Origin: Streptomyces sp. RPA4-2
GTDB lineage: Bacteria; Actinomycetota; Actinomycetes; Streptomycetales; Streptomycetaceae
Assembly: GCF_012273515.2 (NCBI RefSeq)
Contig: NZ_CP050975.2
Span: forward strand, 248,001-312,000
Length of the DNA stretch: 64,000 bases
Reading direction: 5' to 3'
A program made the position numbers and the translations under genes. Shown here in pieces: positions 16,205-24,816 of the stretch. How positions within the stretch are numbered: position 1 is the first letter of the stretch; each line of letters begins with the position of its first letter. The notes under the pieces were generated by a model that was given only the letters and a program-made list of their open reading frames with translations, made no database searches and was not told where the DNA came from.

Positions 16205-18835
16205 TCAGTGACCGGCCTGTTCGAACGTCCGGGTGCGCAGGTCCGAGGGCAGGTCCTGGCGGCGCGCGATGCCGAGTTTGCGGTAGACGCAGGTGAGGTG
16301 GCGCTCGACCGTGCTGGGGCTGACGAAGAGCTTGACCGCGATCTCCCGGTTGGTGTGCCCCTGGGCGGCGAGGGCCGCCACCCGTTCCTCCGAACCGCTC
16401 AGCCGGGCGGTGTCCCGGCTGCGGACGGGACGCGCGGCACGTTCCGGGCCGTCGACGGGCCGTATCCGCTCGCGCAGCGGCACCGCGCCGCAGTCGCCCG
16501 CCAGTTGCCAGGCCCGCCGGGTGATCGTCCCCGCCCGGGTTCCCTCGCCGTTCAGGCGCAGCGCGCTGCCCAGATCGGCCAGGGCGCGGGCGAGTTCGAG
16601 GCGGTCCCCGTAGTCGCGGAGCTCGTCGACCGCGCCGGCCAGCAGCTCGACGCGGCGCCGGGGCTCGGCGGTGGCCGCGCTGAGCCGCAGTGTCACCCCG
16701 CGCACCCGCGCCCCGGCGGCTGCCGGGAGGGCGAGCTGGTCGGCGACCAGGGCCTGTGCCTCGCCGGGGCGCCCGAGCAGGAGCAGCGCCTCCGCCGCGT
16801 CGGTGCGCCAGGGCAGCGGTTCGGGCTGGTCGGTCGCCCAGCGGGCCGCGGTCCTGCCCGCCTCCAGGAACTCCTCGAGGGCCGCCTGGGGGCGCCCGGT
16901 GGCCAGGTGGTAGCGGCCGCGGGCGCGCAGGAAGGCGAGGGCGTGCACAGTGGAGTACGGCTCGCCGGGCAGGGTGGGGTGCAGGTGCAGGGCCGCCGTG
17001 GCGTACTCGCCCTGTTCGGTGAGGGCCTGGACCAGCAGGGCGAGCGGGGCGAGGAGGAACGGGCCGCCGCGGCCGGCGAGGTGCTCGAGGGCACGTGTCG
17101 CCTCCCGCCGGGCACCGGCGAGGTCGCCGAGCCGCAGCAGGGACTCGGCGTGCGCGGTGGCGAAGGCGGCCTGCCAGCCGGGAGCGTCGCGGGCGGAGAT
17201 CTCCTCGGCGAGCCGGCCGCACCAGGCCACGGCCCGCTGCGGCCGGTGATGGACCAGGATGCGCAGGGCCCGGGCCAGGGACTCGTAGGTGGCCGGGGCC
17301 AGTGGGGTGTCGGTCAGCAGCCGTTCGGCGGCCGGTACGTCCTCGCGCGCACCCGGGCTCAGCCACAGCGTGGCGGCGCGGGTGACCGGTGCGCTGGGGC
17401 GTTCGTGGGTGACCGGGCACTGGGCGTGGGGTTCGCTGGGCACGCTGTCGCGGGCCGGGCGGACGTCCCCGGCGGCCCGGCCCAGGACCTCGTCGGCCTC
17501 CTCGACGCGGCCCTGGGCCGCCAGCAGCCGGGCCAGCCATCCCGCGTCGGCGCAGGGCAGTCGTCCGGCGCGCAGGGCGGCCTGGGGTTCGTCGAGGAGG
17601 TGGTGGGCCGCGGCCGGGTGCAGGCGCCAGGTGTGGGCGGCGAGTTGCAGGGTGATCCGCAGCCGGGTGGGTTCGTCGGGGCAGCCGGAACGGGCCAGCC
17701 GGAGAAAGGTCGGTGCGCCGTCCGGGTCGCCGGGCGAGAACGGTTCCTGCCGGGCCGCGTCCCGCAGAGCCTGGATCTCCCAGCTGTGCGTGGCCGTCCC
17801 GGCGGCGAGTAACTGCCCTGCCACGACGGCGGGTTCGGCCAGCGCGTGGTGCAGGACGCGGGCGGCGTTGCGGTGCATCGACCGGCGCTGTTCGCAGGAG
17901 AGCATGCCCAGCACCGCGGACTCGGCCGCGGGATGGCGCAGCCGGGCGCCGGTGACGAGGCCCGCGGCGTCCAGGGCGCTGCACGCGCGGGCGGCGGCGT
18001 CGGTGCCGAGCCGGGCGAGCCGGGCGGCGCGCTGCACGTCGGCCTGGGGGCCCAGGACGGCGAGGGCGGCGGCCAGCCGGCGGGCGGCGGGGCCGCAGCG
18101 TTGCACACAGGTCGCGAACGCCTCGGTGAAGGGGCCGCCGGGTTCGGGCTCGGGCCACTCGGGCCGGCCGGCGGGGGTGCCCGTCTCGGCCAGCAGGGCC
18201 CGTATCAGGAGGGGGTTGCCGCCGCTGAGCGCGTGCAGTGACGCGGTGGCGTCCGCGGGCACCGGGGTGCCCCAGAAGCGGGCCAGTTCGGCGGTGCCCC
18301 GGGCGTCCAGGCGGGCCAGCGGGATACGGACGAAGCCCTGGTGGCGCAGGAGTTCGGTGTGCAGTCCGAAGCCGTCCGTACGGTGGTACGGGGACTGGGC
18401 GAGCACCGTCAGGAGGGGGGCCTCGTGCAGGGTGTGGGTGAGGCGCAGCAGTTCGGCGAGGGAGGCGCGGTCGGCGTGCTGCAGGTCGTCGACGCACAGG
18501 AGCACCGGGCCGTTCGCGCAGGCGGCGCGCAGCAGGGTGGCGAAGCCGGCGGCTGTCTCGTCGGGTGCGGGGGCCGGCCGGGGCAGGTCCCCGGTGAGGC
18601 AGGCGGCGAGGCGGCGCAGCAGCGCGTGGTCCTCGCGGCGGGCGCCGGGGTCGGCGGCGGCGTGCAGCACGGTGAGTCCGCGGTCGGCGGCGAGGTCGGC
18701 GGCGTACTGCAGGAACCGTGTCTTGCCGCAGCCGGGCGCCCCTTCCACCAGCACCAGTTGAGCGGTGCCGTCGCTGCAGGCGCGCAGAGCCTTGTCGAGT
18801 CGTGCGCATTCGTCGTCGCGGTGCAGGAGCATCAT
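16205..18835 (-). CDS. LAL-family (large ATP-binding LuxR) transcriptional regulator
   Basis: An 876-aa regulator. An N-terminal AAA-like ATPase has Walker A VEGAPGCGKTRFLQ near residue 30 and Walker B VLLCVDDLQHAD near 115. A helical TPR-like middle follows, and the C-terminal LuxR helix-turn-helix is EERVAALAAQGHTNREIA, VKLFVSPSTVERHLTCVYRK, near 815-865. LAL proteins activate many antibiotic clusters. Tandem ATG codons at 18835 and 18832 leave a one-residue start ambiguity. It is convergent with the PAS-LuxR gene and divergent from the mutase-like gene; 18836-19088 would hold its promoter. Confidence 0.93.
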   Translation of the reverse strand: MMLLHRDDECARLDKALRACSDGTAQLVLVEGAPGCGKTRFLQYAADLAADRGLTVLHAAADPGARREDHALLRRLAACLTGDLPRPAPAPDETAAGFATLLRAACANGPVLLCVDDLQHADRASLAELLRLTHTLHEAPLLTVLAQSPYHRTDGFGLHTELLRHQGFVRIPLARLDARGTAELARFWGTPVPADATASLHALSGGNPLLIRALLAETGTPAGRPEWPEPEPGGPFTEAFATCVQRCGPAARRLAAALAVLGPQADVQRAARLARLGTDAAARACSALDAAGLVTGARLRHPAAESAVLGMLSCEQRRSMHRNAARVLHHALAEPAVVAGQLLAAGTATHSWEIQALRDAARQEPFSPGDPDGAPTFLRLARSGCPDEPTRLRITLQLAAHTWRLHPAAAHHLLDEPQAALRAGRLPCADAGWLARLLAAQGRVEEADEVLGRAAGDVRPARDSVPSEPHAQCPVTHERPSAPVTRAATLWLSPGAREDVPAAERLLTDTPLAPATYESLARALRILVHHRPQRAVAWCGRLAEEISARDAPGWQAAFATAHAESLLRLGDLAGARREATRALEHLAGRGGPFLLAPLALLVQALTEQGEYATAALHLHPTLPGEPYSTVHALAFLRARGRYHLATGRPQAALEEFLEAGRTAARWATDQPEPLPWRTDAAEALLLLGRPGEAQALVADQLALPAAAGARVRGVTLRLSAATAEPRRRVELLAGAVDELRDYGDRLELARALADLGSALRLNGEGTRAGTITRRAWQLAGDCGAVPLRERIRPVDGPERAARPVRSRDTARLSGSEERVAALAAQGHTNREIAVKLFVSPSTVERHLTCVYRKLGIARRQDLPSDLRTRTFEQAGH

Positions 18836-19088
18836 GGGCCCGCCCTCCCGGTCGCATTCCCTCCACGTTCCTGCAGTCTAGGAAGGCATATGCCCGACAC
18901 GAGTCCGGCGCGATGGCCGGTGACTGCACGGCAGGAAGTACCGGGATGCCGTCCCTGTCACACCGTCGGCGGGTTTCGGCAGGTCCTAGCGGTGATGGTC
19001 GCGCTGCCCGGGCTTTAGCCCCTGCCCCCACGATGACCACCCGTGGCGCTCCCGCGGTACGCCGGGCCTTTCGGAGGGACGAACATCG

Positions 19089-20330
19089 ATGTTCACCGTC
19101 TGCCCCTGGAGCACGCACCGGTCCGCCGGTTTCACCACCGCGGGCGAGTCCAACGCCTACTACCGGCGGTTGGTCGCGCACGGCACGACGGAGCTGTCGG
19201 TCGTCTTCGACCTGCCCACGCAGTGGGGTCTCGACTCGGACGCCCCCCTCGCGAGCGGTGAGGTGGGCCGGGCGGGGGTGGCGGTCGACTCCATCGACGA
19301 CATGCGGGTGCTGTTCACCGGGATCCCCCTGGAGCGGGTGTCGACGTCGATGGCCGTCGGCGCGCCGGCGGCCGTGCTTCTGCTGCTGTACCAGTTGGTC
19401 GCCGAGGAACAGGGCCTGCGCGCCGACCGGTTGACCGGCACGGTCCACCACGACGTGCTGGCGGAGTACGTCGTCCGGGGCAGGTACGTCTTCCCCCCGG
19501 AGCCGTCCCTGCGGCTGGCGGCGGACCTCTTCGCCTACTGCCGTGCGCAGTTGCCCGGGTGGAACACGCTCTCGATCTCGGGGCGCGCCCTCGCGGAGGC
19601 GGGAGCCACGCCCGCGCAGGAGATCGCCTTCACCCTGGCCGAGGGTGTCGAGTACCTGCGGACGGCGGTCGCGTACGGGACGGATGTGGACGACTTCGCG
19701 CCGCGGCTGTCGTTCCTCTTCGGCGCGCGGGCCACGCTCCTGGAGGAGCTCGCCACCCTGCGTGCGGCCCGGCGCGTCTGGTCGCGGGTGCTGGGCGAGC
19801 AGTTCGGTGCGCGCGGCCCCGCCTCGCGTATGCCGGTGCGCAGGGCGGTGCGGGGCCTGGCCGCGGTGCTCGGCGGCCGGCTGTACGGGCCCGCCCCCAC
19901 CGTGCGCCCGTTCGCGGGCGGTCGGGCCGCGGCGCGGACGGTCGACGCTCTGGAGGCCGCGGCGCTGGAGCTGATGCTGCGGGTGGACGAGCTGGGTGGC
20001 GCGGTCGCCGCCCTCGGTCATGGCTTCCAGGAGGACGAGATCGGGCGCGCCGCCCACTCTCACCTTCGCCTCGACGGGGACGGGTTGGACGAGGCGGCCC
20101 GCCTCGACCCCGTCGCCGAACAGCGGCAGACCGAGCGCCTGGCCAAACTGCGTGCCTGGCGGTGTGCCGACCGGGTCGACGACGCGCTCATCGCGGTGCG
20201 CAAGGCGGCGGAGGGACCTGACAACGTCCTCCCTCCGATGAAGGGGGCACTTGCCTCCGGAGCCACGGTGGGTGAGGTCTGCGACACACTGCGGCAGGTG
20301 TGGGGCGCTGGTTTTCAGCCCGCCGCGTAG
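19089..20330 (+). CDS. degenerate methylmalonyl-CoA mutase-like large-domain protein
   Basis: A 413-aa protein homologous to the TIM-barrel part of B12-dependent acyl-CoA mutases. Family landmarks are AGFTTAGESNAYYRRL, DSIDDMRVLFTGIPL, VFPPEPSLRLAADLFAYC and EIAFTLAEGVEYLRTAV. Three things are missing. The N-terminal ~60 residues are absent. The active-site histidine region normally reading SISGYHxxEAG is SISGRALAEAG. The stretch after the MRAARRLW-like TLRAARRVWSRVL is shortened by about 70 residues. There is no C-terminal cobalamin domain and none is encoded nearby. The ATG has GGAGGG upstream. It is thus unlikely to be a normal mutase; a pseudo-enzyme or decaying gene is more probable. Confidence 0.8.
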   Translation: MFTVCPWSTHRSAGFTTAGESNAYYRRLVAHGTTELSVVFDLPTQWGLDSDAPLASGEVGRAGVAVDSIDDMRVLFTGIPLERVSTSMAVGAPAAVLLLLYQLVAEEQGLRADRLTGTVHHDVLAEYVVRGRYVFPPEPSLRLAADLFAYCRAQLPGWNTLSISGRALAEAGATPAQEIAFTLAEGVEYLRTAVAYGTDVDDFAPRLSFLFGARATLLEELATLRAARRVWSRVLGEQFGARGPASRMPVRRAVRGLAAVLGGRLYGPAPTVRPFAGGRAAARTVDALEAAALELMLRVDELGGAVAALGHGFQEDEIGRAAHSHLRLDGDGLDEAARLDPVAEQRQTERLAKLRAWRCADRVDDALIAVRKAAEGPDNVLPPMKGALASGATVGEVCDTLRQVWGAGFQPAA

Positions 20331-20793
20331 CGGGCGGGGCCGGGCAGGTGGTGGGTGCCCGCGACGAGTCCCCTCAACGAGAGGGTCCACCGACGGGGTG
20401 CCGTTCGGGTGAGTTCCGTTGTTCTCCCCGGTGCCGCACCCCGTTGTCTGGGACTGTGCCTCCTACGACGTGGCCGATCTCAGCGGCCCCGGCCCGGAGG
20501 GGAGTTGGTGTGTGCGCCTGCCACACATCGCTGCGGCCGGTATCGGCCGTGGTCCGCGCGGGGTTGTCTCCCCGGGGATGTCTCGTGCTGATGAGGGGAA
20601 TGAGACACCCTCGATACGCGCTGGTGGTGCCACTCACAGGTGGCCTTCCTTGCTGTCATGTGGGCCCCGAGCACGGCATCCTTGGGAGTCGGCCGGTGCG
20701 CGCGAGCCCGAACACGCACAGGATCATGGCCAGATGATGCAGGTACCATCCGCCCTCAGGACCGATTCAGACATCCCGGAAGAAGGAACTGTC
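20331..20793 (+). other. 463-bp intergenic region
   Basis: The frame of the downstream gene stays open back to 20419, but the translation before 20794 is not protein-like, and the ribosome site GAAGGAA lies only before 20794. No hairpin, repeat or second gene is evident. Confidence 0.4.
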
Positions 20794-21519
20794 ATGACCC
20801 AAGTCCACTCGGAGACCACCGAACTCCAGTCGCAGTACGCGGCCCAGCTCACCGCGGACCTTGAGCGCAACACCAAGGAACAGGAACGTATCAGCGCCGA
20901 GGTGACAGCTCTCCAGGAGCTGTTGGAGGCACTGCGGCGCGATCAGGACCTGCTGGTCAACCTGCGTCGGACGCTGGGTGACGAGGCCCCCGCCGCGGCC
21001 GGTGCGAAGGCGGCCGAGGCCGCCGTGACGGTGGCCTCGGTGCCGCGGCAGGCTTCCGCCGCACCCAAGTCCAAGCCCGTCAAGCAGCAGCAGAAGGCGG
21101 CTGCCGCCAAGCCTGCCAAGGCCTCCGAGGCCGTCAAGGCCACCAAGCCCGTCAAGGCCGTCAAGGCCGTCAAGACAACCTCCAGGAGCGCGGGGACGAA
21201 GGCCGCCGCGAAGACGCCTGCACCGGCACCGGCGGCCGCGGGCAAGCCCACCCTGGTCGAGCTCATCCACGACCACCTGAGCCGGCAGTCCGAACCGCGG
21301 TCCGCCGCGGAGATCACCTCCACGCTCTCCGAGACCCACCCCGAGCGCGGTGTCAAGGCCACGGTCGTGCGCACCACGGTGGAGGGACTGGTCGCCAAGG
21401 GACGCGCCCAGCGCAGTAAGCAGGGCACCTCGGTGTACTACACGGCGGCCGGGACCGGTGCGGGCGACGACTCCGCGCAGCAGGCCGCCCCGGAGCAGAA
21501 GACCCCGGTCACCGACTGA
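20794..21519 (+). CDS. histone H1-like Lys/Ala-rich protein with coiled coil and winged helix
   Basis: A 241-aa protein in three parts. Residues ~5-60 form a predicted coiled coil (SETTELQSQYAAQL through LEALRRDQDLLVNLRR). Residues ~85-150 are a low-complexity Lys/Ala/Pro/Val tail like eukaryotic H1, with repeats such as KPVKAVKAVK. Residues ~155-225 look like a winged helix (LVELIHDHLSRQSEPRSAAE, then VRTTVEGLVAKGRAQRSKQG). A basic tail plus winged helix suggests nucleoid association or global regulation. The ATG at 20794 follows GAAGGAA. It stands alone, with no operon partner. Function is inferred from composition only. Confidence 0.75.
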   Translation: MTQVHSETTELQSQYAAQLTADLERNTKEQERISAEVTALQELLEALRRDQDLLVNLRRTLGDEAPAAAGAKAAEAAVTVASVPRQASAAPKSKPVKQQQKAAAAKPAKASEAVKATKPVKAVKAVKTTSRSAGTKAAAKTPAPAPAAAGKPTLVELIHDHLSRQSEPRSAAEITSTLSETHPERGVKATVVRTTVEGLVAKGRAQRSKQGTSVYYTAAGTGAGDDSAQQAAPEQKTPVTD

Positions 21520-21648
21520 CGCGACGGCATGCGCAGCCGTACCCGCGCGGCCCGGTCCGCGCCGAAGAACACCTTCATGTCCGTGCCGGACGCATCGGCG
21601 CTCACCGTCATGGGCGGGCCGGTGCCCTTCACCGCCTCGGCGGCGCCC

Positions 21649-22164
21649 TCATGCGGACGTGGCGCCGGGGACCCTCATGTGCCTGTTCCGGCCGACGGGT
21701 TGGGCAGGGCCGGCGGTCCAGGTGATGTGCGGAGGTTCGACACGTGCGCACAAGGGGTTGCCGTGCGCGTCGCTGAGGCCGAGGTGTCCGACGAGGAGGC
21801 CTTCGCGCGCGGCGTCGGCGAGCACCTGCGCGGGCACGGCGTCGAGCATCAGCTTGGCGCGGCGGAACATCGTGAAGACGCCCGACTCGTCGACGGTGCC
21901 CCAGGACAGGTAGACGAACCGGCGGCCCAGGCGGTCCTGTACGTAGGGGCCTTGGACGTCGGTGCCGGCCGGCGAGACGGTCGCCGTGCACGGCAGGGTC
22001 CATGTCGCGGACCGGGCGTCACCGGGCTGCGGGTCGAGGAGTTCGGCGGGACGGTCACGGCGTTGCACGGCGACATGGATGTCGCGGTACACGGGGAAGG
22101 CGGCGTCGGCGGGGGCCGGGCAGGTGCGGCCTGGCAGGTCGACGGCGTCGATACGGATGCGCAT
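21649..22164 (-). CDS. DUF5990 family protein
   Basis: A 171-aa protein resembling the DUF5990 family of actinomycetes. Features are an early MRIRIDAVDLPGR strand, VYRDIHVAVQRRDRP, a central GPYVQDRLGRRFVYLSWG and a late HGNPLCARVEPPHITWT. No catalytic motif, signal peptide or membrane segment is visible. It is transcribed alone, convergent with the H1-like gene. About 130 bp separate the two stop codons and contain no obvious terminator. Function unknown. Confidence 0.75.
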   Translation of the reverse strand: MRIRIDAVDLPGRTCPAPADAAFPVYRDIHVAVQRRDRPAELLDPQPGDARSATWTLPCTATVSPAGTDVQGPYVQDRLGRRFVYLSWGTVDESGVFTMFRRAKLMLDAVPAQVLADAAREGLLVGHLGLSDAHGNPLCARVEPPHITWTAGPAQPVGRNRHMRVPGATSA

Positions 22165-22437
22165 GCCGGCCATCATCCCGCCGTGGCCGTGGCGGGCGCC
22201 TCGCGGTGGCGTGGCGGGGTTCGCGACGGGGCCCGGCGCGCGGGGCGGACCGTTCCACAAGTGGTGCTGCTCCGTGCGAGTGGTGGATCTCCCGGCTGGG
22301 TCGTAGCGTCGGTGGGAGGAGGCATCCTCCGCGTGGGAAGGCAGCCGGTCGTCGTCCGCCGTTGCGGGCGGGGCCCGGCGGGCCGGACGGACGTGGGGGC
22401 CAGATGAGTCCAGGGAGAATGGCGGCCGGGAGCGGAC

Positions 22438-22923
22438 ATGCGAAAACTCACCGTCAGGGCGGCACTCACGTTCTGTGCCGCGGTATCGCTGGCCACGGTC
22501 ATGGGAGCGGCGGACGGCGCTCCTGTGACGTCGCCGCGGTCCGCGCACACCCTCGCGCAGGAGTCGATGCAGCCCCAGGTGCCGACGCAGCCCGTCATCG
22601 TCGACTGCTTCTGGCATCCCCAGGTGGAGCCCGGGAACTTCGTGCTCGCCTGCGGTGACGGCAACAGCCGTCTCACCTCGCTGCGGTGGTCGAGCTGGGA
22701 CGCCAACTCCGCGGTGGCCACGGGCATCAACGCGGTCAACGACTGCAAGCCGTACTGCGCCGCGGGGACCTTCCGCGAATACCCCGTCACCGTACGGCTC
22801 GACCGCCCGCAGGCCTGGAAGAAGAACCCCCAGATCTCGCAGTACACCCGGCTGAGGCTCTCCTACACCGACAGCAAGCCCGCCGGATACGGGCAGACGG
22901 TCTCCTACCCCCTGTGGAACTGA
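22438..22923 (+). CDS. small secreted protein, function unknown
   Basis: A 161-aa protein with an N-terminal signal peptide (MRKLTVRAALTFCAAVSLAT, cleavage probably after the AxA-like region near residue 28). The mature part has four cysteines (VDCFWHP, VLACGDG, NDCKPYC), enough for two disulfides, and a W-rich motif LRWSSWDANS. It ends in SYPLWN. I recognise it as a type of small secreted protein common in Streptomyces but cannot name a function. A strong hairpin follows the gene. Confidence 0.75.
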   Translation: MRKLTVRAALTFCAAVSLATVMGAADGAPVTSPRSAHTLAQESMQPQVPTQPVIVDCFWHPQVEPGNFVLACGDGNSRLTSLRWSSWDANSAVATGINAVNDCKPYCAAGTFREYPVTVRLDRPQAWKKNPQISQYTRLRLSYTDSKPAGYGQTVSYPLWN

Positions 22924-22988
22924 TCTTGACGGCTGTGCCCAGGGTCTTGTCGCGGGCCGCTTCACCTGGTGTTCTGTACCCCGGTTGA

Positions 22989-23010
22989 CCGGCAGGCGTC
23001 CGCCTGCCGG
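22989..23010 (+). terminator. hairpin terminator
   Basis: A perfect inverted repeat, CCGGCAGGCG at 22989-22998 and its complement at 23001-23010, lies 65 bp past the stop of the secreted protein gene. Confidence 0.65.
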
Positions 23011-23066
23011 CTCGCCGGGCTGCCGCGCGTTCCGGCGCGGAGGCCGGGACCTGAGGTGGGAGCGGC

Positions 23067-23888
23067 GTGGAGTCGGTGGTCGGGCAGGACGTAGGGAACG
23101 CGCTGCCCGAGGGGCTGGACGCGGCCATCCGCGAAACCGCCCGGGAGATCGCCGCACTGCTGCGCCGGGACACGGACATGGATGTCCCGGTACCCGGGTC
23201 GCGGTGGAGCGTCGGGGAGGCGGCGGCGCATCTGGCGCAGGCCAACGAACTGATGGCACAGCTCGCGGCAGGGCAGGTACGCGGCTACGGGGACGGGACG
23301 CCGCAGAGTCTCGCCGCGGCCAACGAGCGGGCGCTCGCCGCGTTCGGCGAGCGGAGGGCGCAGCCGCTGGCCGCGATGATCGAGGCGCAGGCCGAGGCGT
23401 ATCTGAAGGCGTGGGACGCGGGTGCCGCGCGGGGAACCCTCGTCACCCCGCTGGGCCCGATGGGCGCCGACGTGCTGGGGTCCTACCTGCTGACCCACAT
23501 GCTGGGTCATGGATACGACCTCGCCCGCGCGCTGGGCCGTCCGCACATGATCGACCGTGCCCGGGTCGAGCTGACCGTGCCGTTCCTGCTCACCGCCATG
23601 CCGCGGGTGACGGACACCGCCCGTGCGGCCGGGCTGAGCGCCCGCTACACGATCCGGCTGCGGGGCGGCACCCGGTTCGGTGTGACGGTGGCCGACGGGG
23701 TCGTACAGGTCGATCCGCGGCCGCCGGCCCGGCCGGACTGCACCATCCTGACGGAGCCGGTCACCTTCCTGCTGATGGCGCTCGGCCGCCGTGGCCAGTG
23801 GAGCGCCATCGGGCGGGGCGGCATCACCGTCTGGGGGCGCAGGCCCTGGCTCGCTCCCCGCTTCCCCGGCCTGTTCGAGGCACCCTGA
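23067..23888 (+). CDS. DinB-like/maleylpyruvate isomerase N-terminal domain protein
   Basis: A 273-aa protein. The N-terminal ~170 residues resemble the mycothiol-dependent maleylpyruvate isomerase/DinB four-helix fold: SRWSVGEAAAHLAQANELM, then LTHMLGHGYDLARALGRP, which supplies metal-type histidines. The C-terminal ~90 residues look like an SCP2-type lipid-binding domain (RLRGGTRFGVTVADGVVQV). Such proteins are thought to use mycothiol or bind small hydrophobic ligands; the substrate is unknown. The first start in the frame is GTG at 23067, after GGTGGGAG. It is a single-gene unit. Confidence 0.75.
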   Translation: MESVVGQDVGNALPEGLDAAIRETAREIAALLRRDTDMDVPVPGSRWSVGEAAAHLAQANELMAQLAAGQVRGYGDGTPQSLAAANERALAAFGERRAQPLAAMIEAQAEAYLKAWDAGAARGTLVTPLGPMGADVLGSYLLTHMLGHGYDLARALGRPHMIDRARVELTVPFLLTAMPRVTDTARAAGLSARYTIRLRGGTRFGVTVADGVVQVDPRPPARPDCTILTEPVTFLLMALGRRGQWSAIGRGGITVWGRRPWLAPRFPGLFEAP

Positions 23889-23912
23889 GCGCGGCGAGCG
23901 CGGCGGGGGCGG

Positions 23913-24449
23913 TCACCTCGGGCCGGGTGCGCCGGCCGCGGGGGTGGCATCCAGCAGGCCGAGCAGGGTCTCGCGGTGGAGGTCGGCGATCGGGTCGAGG
24001 AGATCCGGGTGACGCAGCAGGGGCGCCGCCCGGTGGTCGCGGGGGCTGGGGACGGTGAGCCTGCGTGCGCTGCCGATGCCGTCGGTGCCGTGGTGGGTGG
24101 CGGCCAGGCAGGCCGTCGCCACGGCGGCGAGATCGGCGTCGGCCAGCAGGCAGGCCGCCCAGCTGACGACGGTCTCGTCGACCCAGGTGCGCCAGAGGTA
24201 TTCGGCGCCGGTCGGTGTGTGCACGTCGGCGCCGGTCACGTAGTCCAGGCGGCCCGAGCCCCCGGGGCCGAGCAGGCTGAGCAGTTCGGCGTCCAGCGGG
24301 GTGGGGTAGCGCAGCGCGGCGGCGATGGTGACCGCGTGCTGTGCCTGGGCCTCGGCCAGGGCATGGTTCAGCGAGCCGGCCGCCGGCGGGAACGCCGACA
24401 GCAGCCAGCGCGCGGAGGCGCTGATGACGGGTGAGAGTTCGCTGGGCAT
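23913..24449 (-). CDS. hypothetical protein
   Basis: A 178-aa, Ala/Leu-rich, probably all-helical protein with no recognised domain. The ATG at 24449 is preceded by GAAGGA at good spacing; an upstream in-frame ATG at 24467 has a poorer site. It contains one conserved-looking aromatic stretch (GAEYLWRTWVDETVVSWAAC) and no signal peptide. It converges on the DinB-like gene. Function unknown. Confidence 0.6.
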   Translation of the reverse strand: MPSELSPVISASARWLLSAFPPAAGSLNHALAEAQAQHAVTIAAALRYPTPLDAELLSLLGPGGSGRLDYVTGADVHTPTGAEYLWRTWVDETVVSWAACLLADADLAAVATACLAATHHGTDGIGSARRLTVPSPRDHRAAPLLRHPDLLDPIADLHRETLLGLLDATPAAGAPGPR

Positions 24450-24597
24450 GGTGACCGTCCTTCGCATGTGCCCGCCGTGCCCGTGCCCGACCAGGTCGCG
24501 GGCTTCGTGGCGCCGGGAGGGGGGCAGGTGCGTGGCAGTCAAACGTAAGGGCGGCCGTTGTGACGGCGACAGGGCGTAGGTCACAGAACGGGGTGTG

Positions 24598-24790
24598 AGG
24601 TTGCCCGCCACCCCCGCAGGCTTGTCGCCGCCCGCAGGGGCTGCCGCCGTCCTCAAGGGCTGTCCGCCGCCCTTCAGGGGGTGCCGCCGTCCTCAAGGGC
24701 TGTCCGCCGCCCTTCGGAGGGTGGCGCCGTCTCACAAGGCTGTGTCCGCCGCCCCTGAGGGTCGTCGCCGTCCTCAGGGGTTGCCGGCGG
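24598..24790. repeat. degenerate ~40-bp tandem repeats with hairpin potential
   Basis: Two near-identical copies at 24643-24675 and 24683-24715 (period 40) are flanked by three or four decayed copies. Each unit can fold through AAGGGC...GCCCTT. They occupy most of the 367-bp gap between the hypothetical gene and the end of the MFS gene, and probably include its transcription terminator. Similar GC-rich dispersed repeats are common 3' to genes in Streptomyces. Confidence 0.75.
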
Positions 24791-24816
24791 CGGTGTCAGC
24801 GGTGGGACGTCGAAGC

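Noticed and set aside
21438..21632. Small minus-strand frame (about 64 aa) after the H1-like gene
   Set aside because: It overlaps the end of the H1-like gene, has no ribosome site and no recognisable domain. The first part looks protein-like, so a gene remnant is possible but not supportable.
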